Shown piece after piece: positions 8,034 to 16,690 of a DNA stretch of 64,000 nt. A program made the translations under genes and the position numbers. The DNA lies in NCBI RefSeq assembly GCF_900142165.1, contig NZ_FQZY01000009.1, positions 1 through 64,000 on the forward strand. Direction: 5' to 3'. The notes under the pieces are model-generated. The model worked only from the letters and a program-made list of their open reading frames with translations, made no database searches and had not been told where the DNA came from. Position 1 is the first letter of the stretch; every line of letters begins with the position of its first letter. The stretch is from Hespellia stercorisuis DSM 15480. GTDB taxonomy: Bacteria > Bacillota > Clostridia > Lachnospirales > Lachnospiraceae.

Positions 8034-8885
8034 TTAGTTTTTACTAAAAGCGACTAGTGAGTTGAGGAAGTTTTTAACTTTTACGTTCCCGTGACGATCA
8101 CTTTTTCCACGAATATAGTCCATTTCTTTCTTTACCTGTTCAAAGTTATAAAGAGAACTTGCATATTCGATAAAGGTATCGTTCGAATAATCTTCGATTC
8201 CAAGGTTAGCCAGATTGACCATTCCGGCATTGGCTGCACGGCGTATTCGCTGCTCGACGGACTTGGGGGAATCGCTGAAGTGGCTGCACAGATCATGGAG
8301 TGTGCTGTCGCCGACGTGCTCACTGTTTACGACCAGATAATCGACCAGCGCAATAATGTCCTTGCTGCCGTTGTCACCGAGAAGACCGAGCCTTTGCAGA
8401 ATCTGCTGAACCTTCTTGATGTGTCCCTGATCATCGGATTCTGTCTGGGATGCGGCGGGGGCGGCAGGTGCACTAACTGGTGTCATAAGAGACTGGAGCT
8501 GGCGGAAGGTCTGGTTCATGGTTACGCTCTGGATTACTTTGGTGAGTATCGAAACAACCTCGATTCCATTGATTGGCTTTTGAATGTAAAATTCAATTCC
8601 GAACTCGTAGGCCTTGGCGATCATATCTTTTGAAGAGACCTGGGACAGCATGATGAAAGCGATGTCCGGGTAAAGTGGCTTTATCTTCTTGACCAGAGAG
8701 ATGCCGTCGATCTCTGGCATCAGGAGGTCTACCATGATGATGTCGGGACGAAGATCAGGCAGATCTTCAAACGCATCGTTTCCATTCTGGTAAGCACCGC
8801 AGACTGTACCGAGCTCCTTATCCGTGATAATTAATTTTAAAATATTCAAAATACTTTTATCGTCATCTATGAGTAAAATTCTCAT
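8034..8885 (-). CDS. Response regulator, GlnL/YcbB-like
   Basis: The 283-residue protein has an N-terminal CheY-like receiver (about residues 1-120) with the acidic DDD near the start, phospho-acceptor Asp in IIMVDLLMP (about residue 52) and Lys in IQKPI. An Ala/Pro/Ser-rich linker (about 136-152) follows, then an alpha-helical C-terminal domain resembling the YcbB/GlnL DNA-binding domain. It overlaps the kinase gene by 4 bp, forming a typical pair. In Bacillus the GlnK/GlnL pair senses glutamine; here the signal is unknown, and the downstream EIIC gene is the nearest candidate target. Confidence 0.82.
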   Translation of the reverse strand: MRILLIDDDKSILNILKLIITDKELGTVCGAYQNGNDAFEDLPDLRPDIIMVDLLMPEIDGISLVKKIKPLYPDIAFIMLSQVSSKDMIAKAYEFGIEFYIQKPINGIEVVSILTKVIQSVTMNQTFRQLQSLMTPVSAPAAPAASQTESDDQGHIKKVQQILQRLGLLGDNGSKDIIALVDYLVVNSEHVGDSTLHDLCSHFSDSPKSVEQRIRRAANAGMVNLANLGIEDYSNDTFIEYASSLYNFEQVKKEMDYIRGKSDRHGNVKVKNFLNSLVAFSKN

Positions 8886-10177
8886 ACTTTTTGTTCCTCC
8901 AGTCGATTTTTATTCAAATGGATATAAAAGGTTGTCTTCCCGGGCCGAGATTCGACCCGTACACTGCCGTCAAATGCGGTCTCCACGATATCCTTTAACA
9001 GGCAGAGGCCGAGTCCGCGGTTGACTTCCCCGGTATCGTAGTTGATCTTGGTCGAGAAGCCCGGAGTGAAAATCTCTTCCATATTATCTGGTGAGATACC
9101 AGAACCGTGATCTGTGATTTGAAACAAAAGAGTATCATTCTGTTCTGACTGGGTAATCGTCATCTCGGTATGATTTTCTTTTGAAGCTTCCATGGCGTTC
9201 GTGATCAGGTTATTAAATACAGAAATCAGATAATACTGTTTATTGGTATAAATCGATTTATCACATTGGATATCGAGCGAGAGTATATGTCCCTGTGCAT
9301 GGGCACTTCGAATCTGCATATCAGCGAGCAGACCGAGCATCTCAGAGACGTACATACCTTCGTCGTTCAGGTCCTCGCTCATGGCTTCGGAGATCCCACG
9401 CATGATCAGCGCATAGTCCTTTTTGATTTCATGGATATCCTTGGCAATTTCCAGTGCCGAGTGGGTGTACGCACTGTCGGGAGATTCCTCCTTCAGTTCG
9501 TTGTACAGAGTATAACAGCGGCTCATGGTGTGTTCCACGAGATCCGTGTTTTTCTGCATCCAGACAATTTCACTCTGAAGTTTTGCAATAAGCATCAGCA
9601 GTTTTTTGTAGCGTTCGGCATGTTCCTGATTCATCAAGAAAAATCCATAGGAATCAAGGCCGGTCAAAAGCAGCCAGATAAACAATGTACGGATAACCGC
9701 GGCCAGCAGGATACTCAGCTGGGTAGCGGTGCCGAAGGCTCCGGTCTGCACACGGCACAGCACTTCTACCAGATTGGACAGGTAATCCATCAGAAACAGC
9801 GGAATAAATGCCGTATTCTTCTGGAAGGTCCGGTTTGTCTTCTGCAGGAGACGAACAAAAAAGAAGAACAGGATTCCGTAAGTCAGATAGAAAAAGGATT
9901 CCGGGTAAAAATTGTGAATCTCGGACAACCGTACTCCGTCGATACACCAGGCATAAAGGACTCTGGAAAGGAATACACCCACAGCAGAGCAAAGCGTAAC
10001 CGGAATGATCGGAAAATCAGGCGTGAGAAACAGAAACATCGAAAATGCGATGATTCCGATGGATATTTTAAAATTGCTGATGATGATAGTCAGATTCAGG
10101 TTGATCTGGGCAAGAAAGATAATCATCAGACTGAAAAACAGAACCCGCAACACGGATTTTTTTCTGCTTGGTTTCAT
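8882..10177 (-). CDS. Sensor histidine kinase, GHKL ATPase type (GlnK-like)
   Basis: This 431-residue membrane kinase starts with six or so hydrophobic segments (about residues 8-175), with no obvious large extracytoplasmic domain. A coiled-coil dimerisation region follows, then a C-terminal ATPase with N-box NNLITNAMEAS and G-boxes DHGSGI and GLGLCLLKDI. It overlaps the response-regulator gene by 4 bp, so the two are co-translated. The membrane-sensor architecture suggests it detects a small molecule in or near the membrane, or an interacting transporter. Confidence 0.85.
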   Translation of the reverse strand: MKPSRKKSVLRVLFFSLMIIFLAQINLNLTIIISNFKISIGIIAFSMFLFLTPDFPIIPVTLCSAVGVFLSRVLYAWCIDGVRLSEIHNFYPESFFYLTYGILFFFFVRLLQKTNRTFQKNTAFIPLFLMDYLSNLVEVLCRVQTGAFGTATQLSILLAAVIRTLFIWLLLTGLDSYGFFLMNQEHAERYKKLLMLIAKLQSEIVWMQKNTDLVEHTMSRCYTLYNELKEESPDSAYTHSALEIAKDIHEIKKDYALIMRGISEAMSEDLNDEGMYVSEMLGLLADMQIRSAHAQGHILSLDIQCDKSIYTNKQYYLISVFNNLITNAMEASKENHTEMTITQSEQNDTLLFQITDHGSGISPDNMEEIFTPGFSTKINYDTGEVNRGLGLCLLKDIVETAFDGSVRVESRPGKTTFYIHLNKNRLEEQKV

Positions 10178-10248
10178 GGGCCACCTCTTTTGGTATCAAT
10201 ATTGCGCTTGGTGCTTTGTATGTTGCAGCGTGTCGTTCGCCGTTTGTA

Positions 10249-10405
10249 GTATTATGTCATCCGCAGTGCTGTTCGATTCCGCGCTGCTTCATCTCACTCG
10301 CGGACATTCGCCCTATCAGAAGGTGACGACAACTGTTTACTTATGTGCAAGCACAACGTAAACACTTGCCTTCACCTTCTGGCACTGCTCTTTGCTGTCG
10401 CGTAC
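10249..10405 (-). repeat. Dispersed structured element, copy 1 (full length)
   Basis: Read on the minus strand it starts GTACGCGACAGCAAAGAGC and ends GCACTGCGGATGACAT. It shares its flanks with the element at 27181-27290 and its 3' half with 45035-45090. Conserved parts are a GCAGTGCC/GCACTGC outer stem, a GATAGGGCGAATGTCC hairpin and the GTGAGATGAAGCAG block. The central hairpin (AGAAGGTGA pairing with TCACCTTCT) is long and differs entirely from copy 2. The element fills most of the gap between the kinase gene and fprA. Confidence 0.7.
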
Positions 10406-10574
10406 AGTATACCATATTTCCCATATGGTTCGGGTGATTTATCAGGTTTTTCTATTAGAATTTTGTGAACTGTATTTTCATTTTTGAAGATTGTGTTATA
10501 CTTAGAAAGTGTGCAGGTCATAAATCTTCAATTGATGACAGGTGACAACATAGGATTTACAGGAGGAGAATTAC

Positions 10575-11777
10575 ATGCAGTGTACAAGAAAAATAACAGA
10601 AGATATCACGTGGGTTGGATGCAATGACAGAAGGCTGGCGATGTTCGAGAATATTTTCCCGATTCCGCGTGGGGTGTCTTATAATTCTTATCTGATTATG
10701 GATGAGAAGGTGACGCTGATGGATACAGTGGACGCTTCGGCGACACAGCAGTTTATTGAGAATATTGATTACGTACTTGGTGGCCGCGCGATTGACTATC
10801 TGGTGGTGCAGCATATGGAGCCGGACCACTGCGCAAACATACTGGAGATGATGCGAAGGTTTCCGGAGATGAAGATTGTGGCAAATGCCAAGACAGAGCA
10901 GATGATTCACCAGTTTTTTGAGGTGGAGACGCAGGAGCGGATGATGACGGTCAAGGAGGGCGATACGCTGTCGACGGGAGCGCATACACTTCATTTCGTG
11001 ATGGCACCGATGGTGCACTGGCCGGAGGTCATGGTGAGCTATGATGAGAAGGATAAAGTGTTGTTTGCGGCGGATGCATTTGGCACGTTTGGCGCGCTGA
11101 ATGGAAACATTTTTAATGATGAGATTGATTTTGAGCGGGACTGGCTTGCGGATGCGAGAAGGTATTACACGAATATTGTGGGTAAGTACGGCGTGCAGGT
11201 GCAGGCGTTGCTGAAGAAGGCGGCAGGGTTGGATATTCAGATGATCTGCTCACTTCATGGTCCGGTGTGGAGAAGTGATCTTGATTTCTTCATTGATAAA
11301 TATGATAAATGGAGCAGATATGAGCCGGAGGATCAGGCGGTCGTTATCTTTTACGGTTCGATTTACGGGCATACGGAGGCGGCGGCCAATGCATTGGCGG
11401 TGCAGCTTGCAGAGCAGGGCGTGAAAAAGATTGCGGTGTATGATGTGTCAACGACGGATGTGTCGGATATGATTGCGGAGGCATTTCGCTGCAGCCACAT
11501 TGTGCTGGCATGCTCCACTTATAATGGAGGTATTTACCCGCCGATGGAGAATCTGCTGAGCGATATGAAGGCTCTGTCAGTGCAGAAGCGCACGGTTGCA
11601 GTTATGGACAACGGAACCTGGGCACCGACGGCTGGCAAACAGATTATAAAGAAGCTGGAAGAAATGAAAGAGATGACGGTTCTGGAACAGACACTTTCGA
11701 TCAAGTCTGCGCTGAAGGATGAGCGCGCGGATGAGCTGGAGGCATTTGCAAAGCAGATTGTGGATAGTCTGCAGTAG
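10575..11777 (+). CDS. fprA: A-type flavodiiron protein (FprA family)
   Basis: This 400-residue protein reduces O2 to water, or NO to N2O, in the cytoplasm of anaerobes. The N-terminal metallo-beta-lactamase domain has the complete di-iron ligand set: H80-x-E82-x-D84-H85, H148, D167 and H228. The C-terminal flavodoxin domain begins near residue 255, with the FMN-binding loop YGSIYGHTEAAA. The length matches two-domain class A proteins without a rubredoxin extension. ATG follows AGGAGGAGAATTAC. A TATACT hexamer at 10497-10502 is the likely -10. It is followed 25 bp later by a UPF0178 gene on the same strand. Confidence 0.93.
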   Translation: MQCTRKITEDITWVGCNDRRLAMFENIFPIPRGVSYNSYLIMDEKVTLMDTVDASATQQFIENIDYVLGGRAIDYLVVQHMEPDHCANILEMMRRFPEMKIVANAKTEQMIHQFFEVETQERMMTVKEGDTLSTGAHTLHFVMAPMVHWPEVMVSYDEKDKVLFAADAFGTFGALNGNIFNDEIDFERDWLADARRYYTNIVGKYGVQVQALLKKAAGLDIQMICSLHGPVWRSDLDFFIDKYDKWSRYEPEDQAVVIFYGSIYGHTEAAANALAVQLAEQGVKKIAVYDVSTTDVSDMIAEAFRCSHIVLACSTYNGGIYPPMENLLSDMKALSVQKRTVAVMDNGTWAPTAGKQIIKKLEEMKEMTVLEQTLSIKSALKDERADELEAFAKQIVDSLQ

Positions 11778-11802
11778 AAGCTGCGGGAGAAAAGGAATCA
11801 GA

Positions 11803-12261
11803 ATGAGAATATTAGTGGATGCAGATGCCTGCCCTGTCACGCGGATCGTGGAACGGACAGCGGCACAATACCAGATCCCGGTCGTGCTGCTGTGCGATAC
11901 CAATCATGTACTTCAATCAGATTACAGTGAGGTGCGTGTGATCGGCGCGGGAGCGGACGCGGTGGATTTCGCCCTGCTTGGAATCTGTCAGGCGGGCGAT
12001 ATCGTGGTGACGCAGGATTACGGTGTGGCTGCGATGATTCTTGGAAAAAGAGCGTATGGCATACACCAGAGCGGGAAGTGGTATACGGATGACAACATCG
12101 ATCAGATGCTGATGGAGCGTCATCTAGCCAAAAAAGAAAGAAGATCCGGGAAAAAGAAGCATACGAAGGGACCTGCGAAGCGAACCCAGGAGGACGATGA
12201 GCGATTTGAAAAATCTCTCATCCGGCTGCTGGACAAAGCGGTAGATTCAGCGGAAAACTGA
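11803..12261 (+). CDS. UPF0178 family protein (YaiI/YqxD-like)
   Basis: This 152-residue protein carries the family's N-terminal ILVDADACPV motif and central DIVVTQDYGVAAMIL segment. Both resemble the acidic active sites of PIN/NYN-like nucleases, but its activity is not established. The C-terminal part is rich in Lys/Arg (about residues 105-130). ATG 11803 is chosen because the family starts with M-x-I-x-V-DADACPV and a GGGAGAAAAGG site precedes it. It is probably co-transcribed with fprA and ends in a 92-bp palindrome that can serve as terminator. Confidence 0.85.
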   Translation: MRILVDADACPVTRIVERTAAQYQIPVVLLCDTNHVLQSDYSEVRVIGAGADAVDFALLGICQAGDIVVTQDYGVAAMILGKRAYGIHQSGKWYTDDNIDQMLMERHLAKKERRSGKKKHTKGPAKRTQEDDERFEKSLIRLLDKAVDSAEN

Positions 12262-12350
12262 AAGGGGACAGGTCAAAACAGCAATTGGGGACGTAGCAAA
12301 GTGATCACTTTGCTACGTCCCCAATTGCTGTTTTGACCTGTCCCCTTTCA
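12259..12350. repeat. 92-bp perfect palindrome (REP/MITE-like), bidirectional terminator
   Basis: Bases 12259-12304 are perfectly complementary to 12305-12350, with centre GTGATCAC and no mismatch. Each arm contains GGGGACAGGTC and GGGGACGTAGCAAAG words. Related words recur at 18514 (GGGGACAGGTC) and 47701 (GGGGACGTGCCAC). It exactly fills the gap between two convergent genes. Perfect arms imply recent spread or active homogenisation. No transposase is encoded; REP-type mobilisation in trans is inferred. Confidence 0.85.
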
Positions 12351-12364
12351 CTGAGAAGGCTGTT

Positions 12365-13186
12365 TTATTGTTCTTTGATCTCGTAACTGCATGTTTTGTA
12401 CATTGTCATGGCCGCGGCCGGATCGTCATTCTCGTACTGTACGACTTCCACTTTGTGCGTTCCAGAGCTGATCGCGGTAGACTGGATATCCAGTGTTCCC
12501 TCAGATTCTGCTAACTGTGCCTTGGAGTTCAGATAGCCGTCAATATAAATATAGGAAAGACTTCCGCCGTTGATACCGGATGCGGAATAGCTGATTTCAG
12601 ATAATGTCTCGGCCGCGCTGACGTAGAGTACCGGAACACTTCCATCTGCGGAGGAGCCGCTTGGCGTGGACACAGAGAAGAATCCCTCGCCGGTGTCGGC
12701 GTAGTCGCCTTCCGCAAGATCCCTGGTTACCAGAGCAGCGGAATCATCAGTGCCGTTGGTGGTGTCCGTAGTATCGGTCTTTTGGGATTTATCGGTCGTG
12801 GTGGTGGTCGTCGATTTGGACTTGGTCTCGTTGTCCTTGCTCACTTTGGTGTATACAATGTAGACTCCGACTCCGACGATGGCAACGGCCAGCAGGATGA
12901 TGACCGCGCTCAGGATGGTACTTCCGATCCCCTGTTTCTCGTTCTTGATGGCCAGAAGATCGTCATAACCCTGACGCATCTCCTTTTCGCGGGAGCTGCG
13001 CACCTTGGATGGTGGAAGATTGGCATATTTTTTCTTGTGGCTGTCCGTGCTGCTGTCGTACATGTCGTCTGTATAGTAGCCTTCCTGCTGCTTGATCTTG
13101 AAACGCTTTCGGCAGTTATCACACAAGCCGTAGCTTGGGTCCTTTTTGCTGATTCTAAGTTTTTGTCCGCATCTTGGGCAATTCAT
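12365..13186 (-). CDS. Zinc-ribbon single-pass membrane protein, function unknown
   Basis: The 273-residue product starts with a CPxC...CxxC zinc ribbon (Cys3, Cys6, Cys22, Cys25), followed by a charged cytoplasmic stretch and one membrane helix (about residues 88-112). A Thr/Ser/Lys-rich linker with a TTTTTT run (about 125-145) leads to an outer domain (about 155-273) with beta-strand character. The layout resembles cytoplasmic-ribbon, outer-domain envelope proteins common in Firmicutes, but no specific family is recognised. It is a single-gene unit convergent with the UPF0178 gene across the palindrome; its start ATG follows GGAGGAAAATAT. Confidence 0.75.
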   Translation of the reverse strand: MNCPRCGQKLRISKKDPSYGLCDNCRKRFKIKQQEGYYTDDMYDSSTDSHKKKYANLPPSKVRSSREKEMRQGYDDLLAIKNEKQGIGSTILSAVIILLAVAIVGVGVYIVYTKVSKDNETKSKSTTTTTTDKSQKTDTTDTTNGTDDSAALVTRDLAEGDYADTGEGFFSVSTPSGSSADGSVPVLYVSAAETLSEISYSASGINGGSLSYIYIDGYLNSKAQLAESEGTLDIQSTAISSGTHKVEVVQYENDDPAAAMTMYKTCSYEIKEQ

Positions 13187-13309
13187 ATATTTTCCTCCTC
13201 AGTTATAATACTGGTAGATAAAAGCTTATGTTAAATGATTGTTTCGATTTTTTATCTCAATAATTTACATTATAACTCATAATATGACTATTTGGAATAG
13301 CTGATTTCT

Positions 13310-13353
13310 TATAGTTTTGTGAAATTGACAAAAACTATAATCAAAGGTAGAAT
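13310..13353 (+). promoter_or_regulatory. Promoter and dyad upstream of the yaaO-like gene
   Basis: TTGACA (13325-13330) and TAGAAT (13348-13353) are 17 bp apart. TATAGTTTT (13310-13318) and AAAACTATA (13331-13339) form a perfect 9-bp dyad spanning the -35 box, a plausible repressor site. The predicted start lies about 35 nt before the ATG. Confidence 0.6.
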
Positions 13354-13395
13354 TATTATAGGTATAAATAGATGCTGCCAGAGAAAGGAGTCAGG

Positions 13396-14949
13396 ATGAA
13401 ATCTTTATATGATAAGTTAGTTTCATACAGTGAATCAGACTACTATGGTTTTCATATGCCGGGGGACAAGCGGAATATGAGAATGATGGACGCGGATCTT
13501 CCTTATAATATTGATATCACTGAAATCGAAGGGTTCGACGATCTCCATCATGCGACGGGGATTTTGAAACAGGCACAGATCCGGGCGGCAAAGCTTTATA
13601 AAGCGGAGAAGACCTGTTTTCTGGTAAATGGAAGTACAGGGGGAATCCTGAGTGCGATTCTGGGGTGCACGAAAAAGGGAGATCGGATTCTGGTTGCGAG
13701 AAACTGCCACAAGTCTGTATACCACGCCATTTTCCTGAATGAGCTGATCCCGGTTTACGTCTATCCGACGTTCTATCCGGAGATGGAATTAAACGGGGAA
13801 ATTGCTGTGGAAAAGGTAGAGAAAATGCTGGCGCAATACCCGGATGTGAAGGCGGTGGTCATCACTTCTCCGACATATGACGGCGTGATCTCAGATGTGG
13901 AAGGAATCGCAGCGGCGGCCCATGCGGCGGGAGTTCCATTGATTGTGGACGAGGCGCATGGCGCGCATCTGGGCTTTCATCCGTATTTCACGGACAATGC
14001 AAACACAAAGGGGGCAGATCTTGTAATCCACAGCCTGCATAAAACGCTGCCGGCGCTGACACAGACGGCACTGCTCCACATGAACGGCTCCCGGATTGAC
14101 AAAAAGCGCATCCGCAGCTATCTGGATATGCTGCAGACGAGCAGCCCATCCTACGTGCTGATGTCCAGCATTGACGTCTGCATCGAGCTGCTGGAAAAGC
14201 GCGGGGATGAAGTGTTTGCCGAGTACACGAAGCTGCTGGATGCAGTGCGGGCGGAACTGGCTCAGATGAAGTGTCTGAAGCTTCTGGAGACAACACATTA
14301 CGACCGATCCAAGATCGTGATCTCAGTCAAGGACACCGACTATACCAGCGGTCGGCTGTACCGGGAGCTGCTCGACACCTACCATCTGCAGATGGAGATG
14401 GTGGCCGGATCCTATATTCTGGCAATCACCACCATCGGGGATACGGAAGACGGTATGAGGCGTTTTGTCACGGCGCTGAAAGAAATCGACCAGAAGATTT
14501 ATGATGATGAGGTGCTTCACAATGATGAGGTACTTCGTAATGATAAGGCGCTCTATAATGACAGGCTGGGAAATGACCAGGCTGGAAAATGCAGCACTGT
14601 GGGAACGCAGCAGACCACAGAACAGCCCCGAGCGGCGGAAAAGCCGTCACATTACGCCATCCCCAAGACTGAGGTGGTACACAGCAGTGCGGTGATGGCC
14701 AAGATGGTCAACGAGGCTGTAGTGAACGCAAGAAAGGGAACGGATGTAAAGACGTTTCCGTGGAACCAATGCGTCGGACACATTTCCACGGAGTACGCGT
14801 ACCTGTATCCGCCGGGATCGCCGCTATTGGTGCCGGGCGAGCGCATTTCGCAGGAGGTAGTGGACATGCTGGAATGCTACAGGGAGCAAAAATTCCGAAT
14901 AGAAGGCTTGGAGACGGAAAACTCCGTCGAGGTGTGGATAAATGAGTAA
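13396..14949 (+). CDS. PLP-dependent Orn/Lys/Arg decarboxylase-like protein (YaaO/SpeA type)
   Basis: This 517-residue fold-type I PLP enzyme belongs to the amino-acid decarboxylase/aminotransferase group related to Bacillus YaaO and SpeA. The pocket is visible: STGG near residue 80 for the phosphate, VDEAHGAH (Asp185, His188) over the ring and Schiff-base Lys216 in HSLHKTLPALTQ. Substrate cannot be decided. A low-complexity insertion (about 368-420) with four near-repeats of EVLHND separates the core from the C-terminal domain. ATG 13396 follows GAAAGGAGTCAGG; an ATG 24 nt upstream lacks such a site. The stop overlaps the next gene by 8 bp, as in the yaaO-tmk-holB neighbourhood of Bacillus. 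Confidence 0.85.
   Translation: MKSLYDKLVSYSESDYYGFHMPGDKRNMRMMDADLPYNIDITEIEGFDDLHHATGILKQAQIRAAKLYKAEKTCFLVNGSTGGILSAILGCTKKGDRILVARNCHKSVYHAIFLNELIPVYVYPTFYPEMELNGEIAVEKVEKMLAQYPDVKAVVITSPTYDGVISDVEGIAAAAHAAGVPLIVDEAHGAHLGFHPYFTDNANTKGADLVIHSLHKTLPALTQTALLHMNGSRIDKKRIRSYLDMLQTSSPSYVLMSSIDVCIELLEKRGDEVFAEYTKLLDAVRAELAQMKCLKLLETTHYDRSKIVISVKDTDYTSGRLYRELLDTYHLQMEMVAGSYILAITTIGDTEDGMRRFVTALKEIDQKIYDDEVLHNDEVLRNDKALYNDRLGNDQAGKCSTVGTQQTTEQPRAAEKPSHYAIPKTEVVHSSAVMAKMVNEAVVNARKGTDVKTFPWNQCVGHISTEYAYLYPPGSPLLVPGERISQEVVDMLECYREQKFRIEGLETENSVEVWINE
14503..14577 (+). repeat. 18-bp in-frame repeats inside the yaaO-like gene
   Basis: Four imperfect units encode EVLHND, EVLRND, KALYND and RLGND in succession. 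The unit length of 18 bp keeps the reading frame. The tract lies in the linker between the catalytic core and the C-terminal domain, where length change is tolerated, and so may vary among strains. Confidence 0.75.
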
Positions 14950-15526
14950 AATTTACTATATTATGGGGAAAAGTTCCTCCGGGAAGGACACGATTTTCAA
15001 GGAACTGGTCAAACGGTTTCCTGCGTGCAGGACAATCGTGCTCTACACGACGCGCCCGATTCGCGCGGGAGAGACAGAGGGTGTAGAATATCATTTTGTG
15101 GGAGAAGAGGCACTGCAGAAGCTTGAGCAGGCCGGCAGGGTAATCGAGCTGCGCGCATATAACACGAAGCACGGAATCTGGAAATACTTTACAGCGGATG
15201 ACGGGCAGATCGATCTGCAGAGCGCGGACTATCTGGTAATCGGCACGCTGGAATCTTTTCGGAAAATGTGCCGGTTCTACGGTGTGGATGCGCTGGTTCC
15301 AGTGTATATCGAGGTGGAGGACGGACTTCGTCTGGAGCGCGCACTGGCGAGAGAACGGCAGCAGGAACAGCCCAAATACGCGGAAATGTGCCGAAGATTT
15401 CTGGCGGATTGTGAAGATTTTTCGGAGGAGAATATCGTTGCGGCGGGAATCGGAAAAAGATTTCAGAATGTGGATATTTCCGAGTGTTTATCAGAGATTG
15501 AGGTATATCTTCGCGGGAAAATGTGA
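14942..15526 (+). CDS. Guanylate-kinase-like nucleotide kinase
   Basis: This 194-residue protein has a Walker A loop GKSSSGKDT (about residues 9-17) and the TTRPIRAGETEGVEYHFV region, which matches the nucleotide-binding segment of guanylate kinases. A genuine gmk is normally found elsewhere with rpoZ. This copy replaces tmk in the yaaO-holB neighbourhood, so it may be a paralogue with a different substrate. Its ATG overlaps the end of the preceding gene by 8 bp, implying translational coupling. Confidence 0.82.
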   Translation: MSKIYYIMGKSSSGKDTIFKELVKRFPACRTIVLYTTRPIRAGETEGVEYHFVGEEALQKLEQAGRVIELRAYNTKHGIWKYFTADDGQIDLQSADYLVIGTLESFRKMCRFYGVDALVPVYIEVEDGLRLERALARERQQEQPKYAEMCRRFLADCEDFSEENIVAAGIGKRFQNVDISECLSEIEVYLRGKM

Positions 15527-15544
15527 TATACTATGATAGATTAT

Positions 15545-15662
15545 TTGTAACTGTTCAGAATCAGACAGTGCCTGTCGAAAGAGCGTTCGGAACGCTCGGA
15601 GTTTTCGGGTACTGCTTTGCCGGAGCTCTGTCCGGTACATCAGGTTCTGGACAGCGGCTCAA
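15545..15662 (+). other. Hairpin-rich leader before holB
   Basis: The 163-bp gap holds a 7-bp hairpin GAGCGTT-CGG-AACGCTC (15581-15597), a CCGGA/TCCGG hairpin and CTGTTC/GAATCAGACAG-like pairings. There is no T-run, so it is not a plain terminator. It may be an RNA-processing or attenuation region in an otherwise tight gene run. Confidence 0.4.
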
Positions 15663-15689
15663 AACTAAAAAGGGTAACGGGTGGATGCT

Positions 15690-16685
15690 ATGAGCGGATT
15701 TAAGGATGTTGTAGGACATAATGATATAATTCAATATATTCAAAATGCGGTGGTAAAGGATAAAGTGTCGCACGCATATATTTTAAATGGAGAGAAGGGT
15801 TCCGGTAAGAGGCTGCTGGCCAAATTATTTGCCATGAGTCTGCAGTGCAGCGACCGCGAGACGGACGGGGATGCATGCGGACGTTGTCAATCCTGCAAGC
15901 AGGCGGTGAATGACAATCAGCCTGACATTATACGGATCACACACGAGAAACCGAATACGATCAGCGTGGATGATATCCGGCAGCAGATCGTCAATGATGT
16001 GGACATTAAGCCGTACAGCAGTCCTTATAAGATCTATATTATTCCGCAGGCGGATATGATGAGTGTGCAGGCACAGAATGCACTGCTCAAGACCATTGAG
16101 GAGCCGCCGGAATATGCGGTGATTTTTCTTCTGACTGAGAACGCGGAGGTTCTGCTTCCGACCATCACGTCCCGCTGTGTTATGCTGAAGCTTCGCAACA
16201 TCAAGGATACGCTTGTGAAGAAGTACCTGATGGAGCAGATGGAGATCCCGGATTACAAGGCGGAGATCTGCGTCGCATTTGCCCAGGGGAACATGGGGCG
16301 CGCGATCATGCTGGCGACCTCTGATCATTTTAACGAGATCAAGGAGGAGGCGATTCAGCTTCTCAAATATATCAATGAGATGGAGCTGACGGAGATCGTG
16401 AATGCGATCAAGAAAATCCAGGAATATAAGCTGGATGTCAGCGATTATTTTGATATCATTGCAATCTGGTACAGGGACGTACTGATTTATAAGGCGACGA
16501 GGAATGTGGACCGGGTCGTGTTCTCGGATCAGTTGAAATTCATCAAAGAGCAGGCACGTAAGAGCTCCTACGAGGGGATTGAGCTGATTCTTGAGAGTCT
16601 GGAGACGGCAAAGGCCCGCCTGAAGGCAAATGTAAACTTCGATCTGGTGATGGAGTTACTGTTATTGACAATAAAGGAGAACTAG
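15690..16685 (+). CDS. holB: DNA polymerase III delta-prime subunit
   Basis: This 331-residue clamp-loader subunit opens the sliding clamp with tau/gamma and delta. It shows an AAA+ fold with P-loop-like GEKGSGKR (about residues 33-40), a four-Cys zinc module (CSDR...CGRCQSC, about 52-71), a sensor region with KTIEEPPEYAVIFLLTEN and the conserved SRC motif (ITSRC). ATG 15690 is chosen over GTG 15681 because family members start M-x-GFKDVVGH and GGGTGG is suitably placed. It is 5 bp before ricT, as in Bacillus. Confidence 0.93.
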   Translation: MSGFKDVVGHNDIIQYIQNAVVKDKVSHAYILNGEKGSGKRLLAKLFAMSLQCSDRETDGDACGRCQSCKQAVNDNQPDIIRITHEKPNTISVDDIRQQIVNDVDIKPYSSPYKIYIIPQADMMSVQAQNALLKTIEEPPEYAVIFLLTENAEVLLPTITSRCVMLKLRNIKDTLVKKYLMEQMEIPDYKAEICVAFAQGNMGRAIMLATSDHFNEIKEEAIQLLKYINEMELTEIVNAIKKIQEYKLDVSDYFDIIAIWYRDVLIYKATRNVDRVVFSDQLKFIKEQARKSSYEGIELILESLETAKARLKANVNFDLVMELLLLTIKEN

Positions 16686-16690
16686 GACAT

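Noticed and set aside
9266-10249. Long plus-strand frame opposite the histidine kinase gene
   Set aside because: It is the antisense shadow of a well-supported kinase with intact ATPase motifs.
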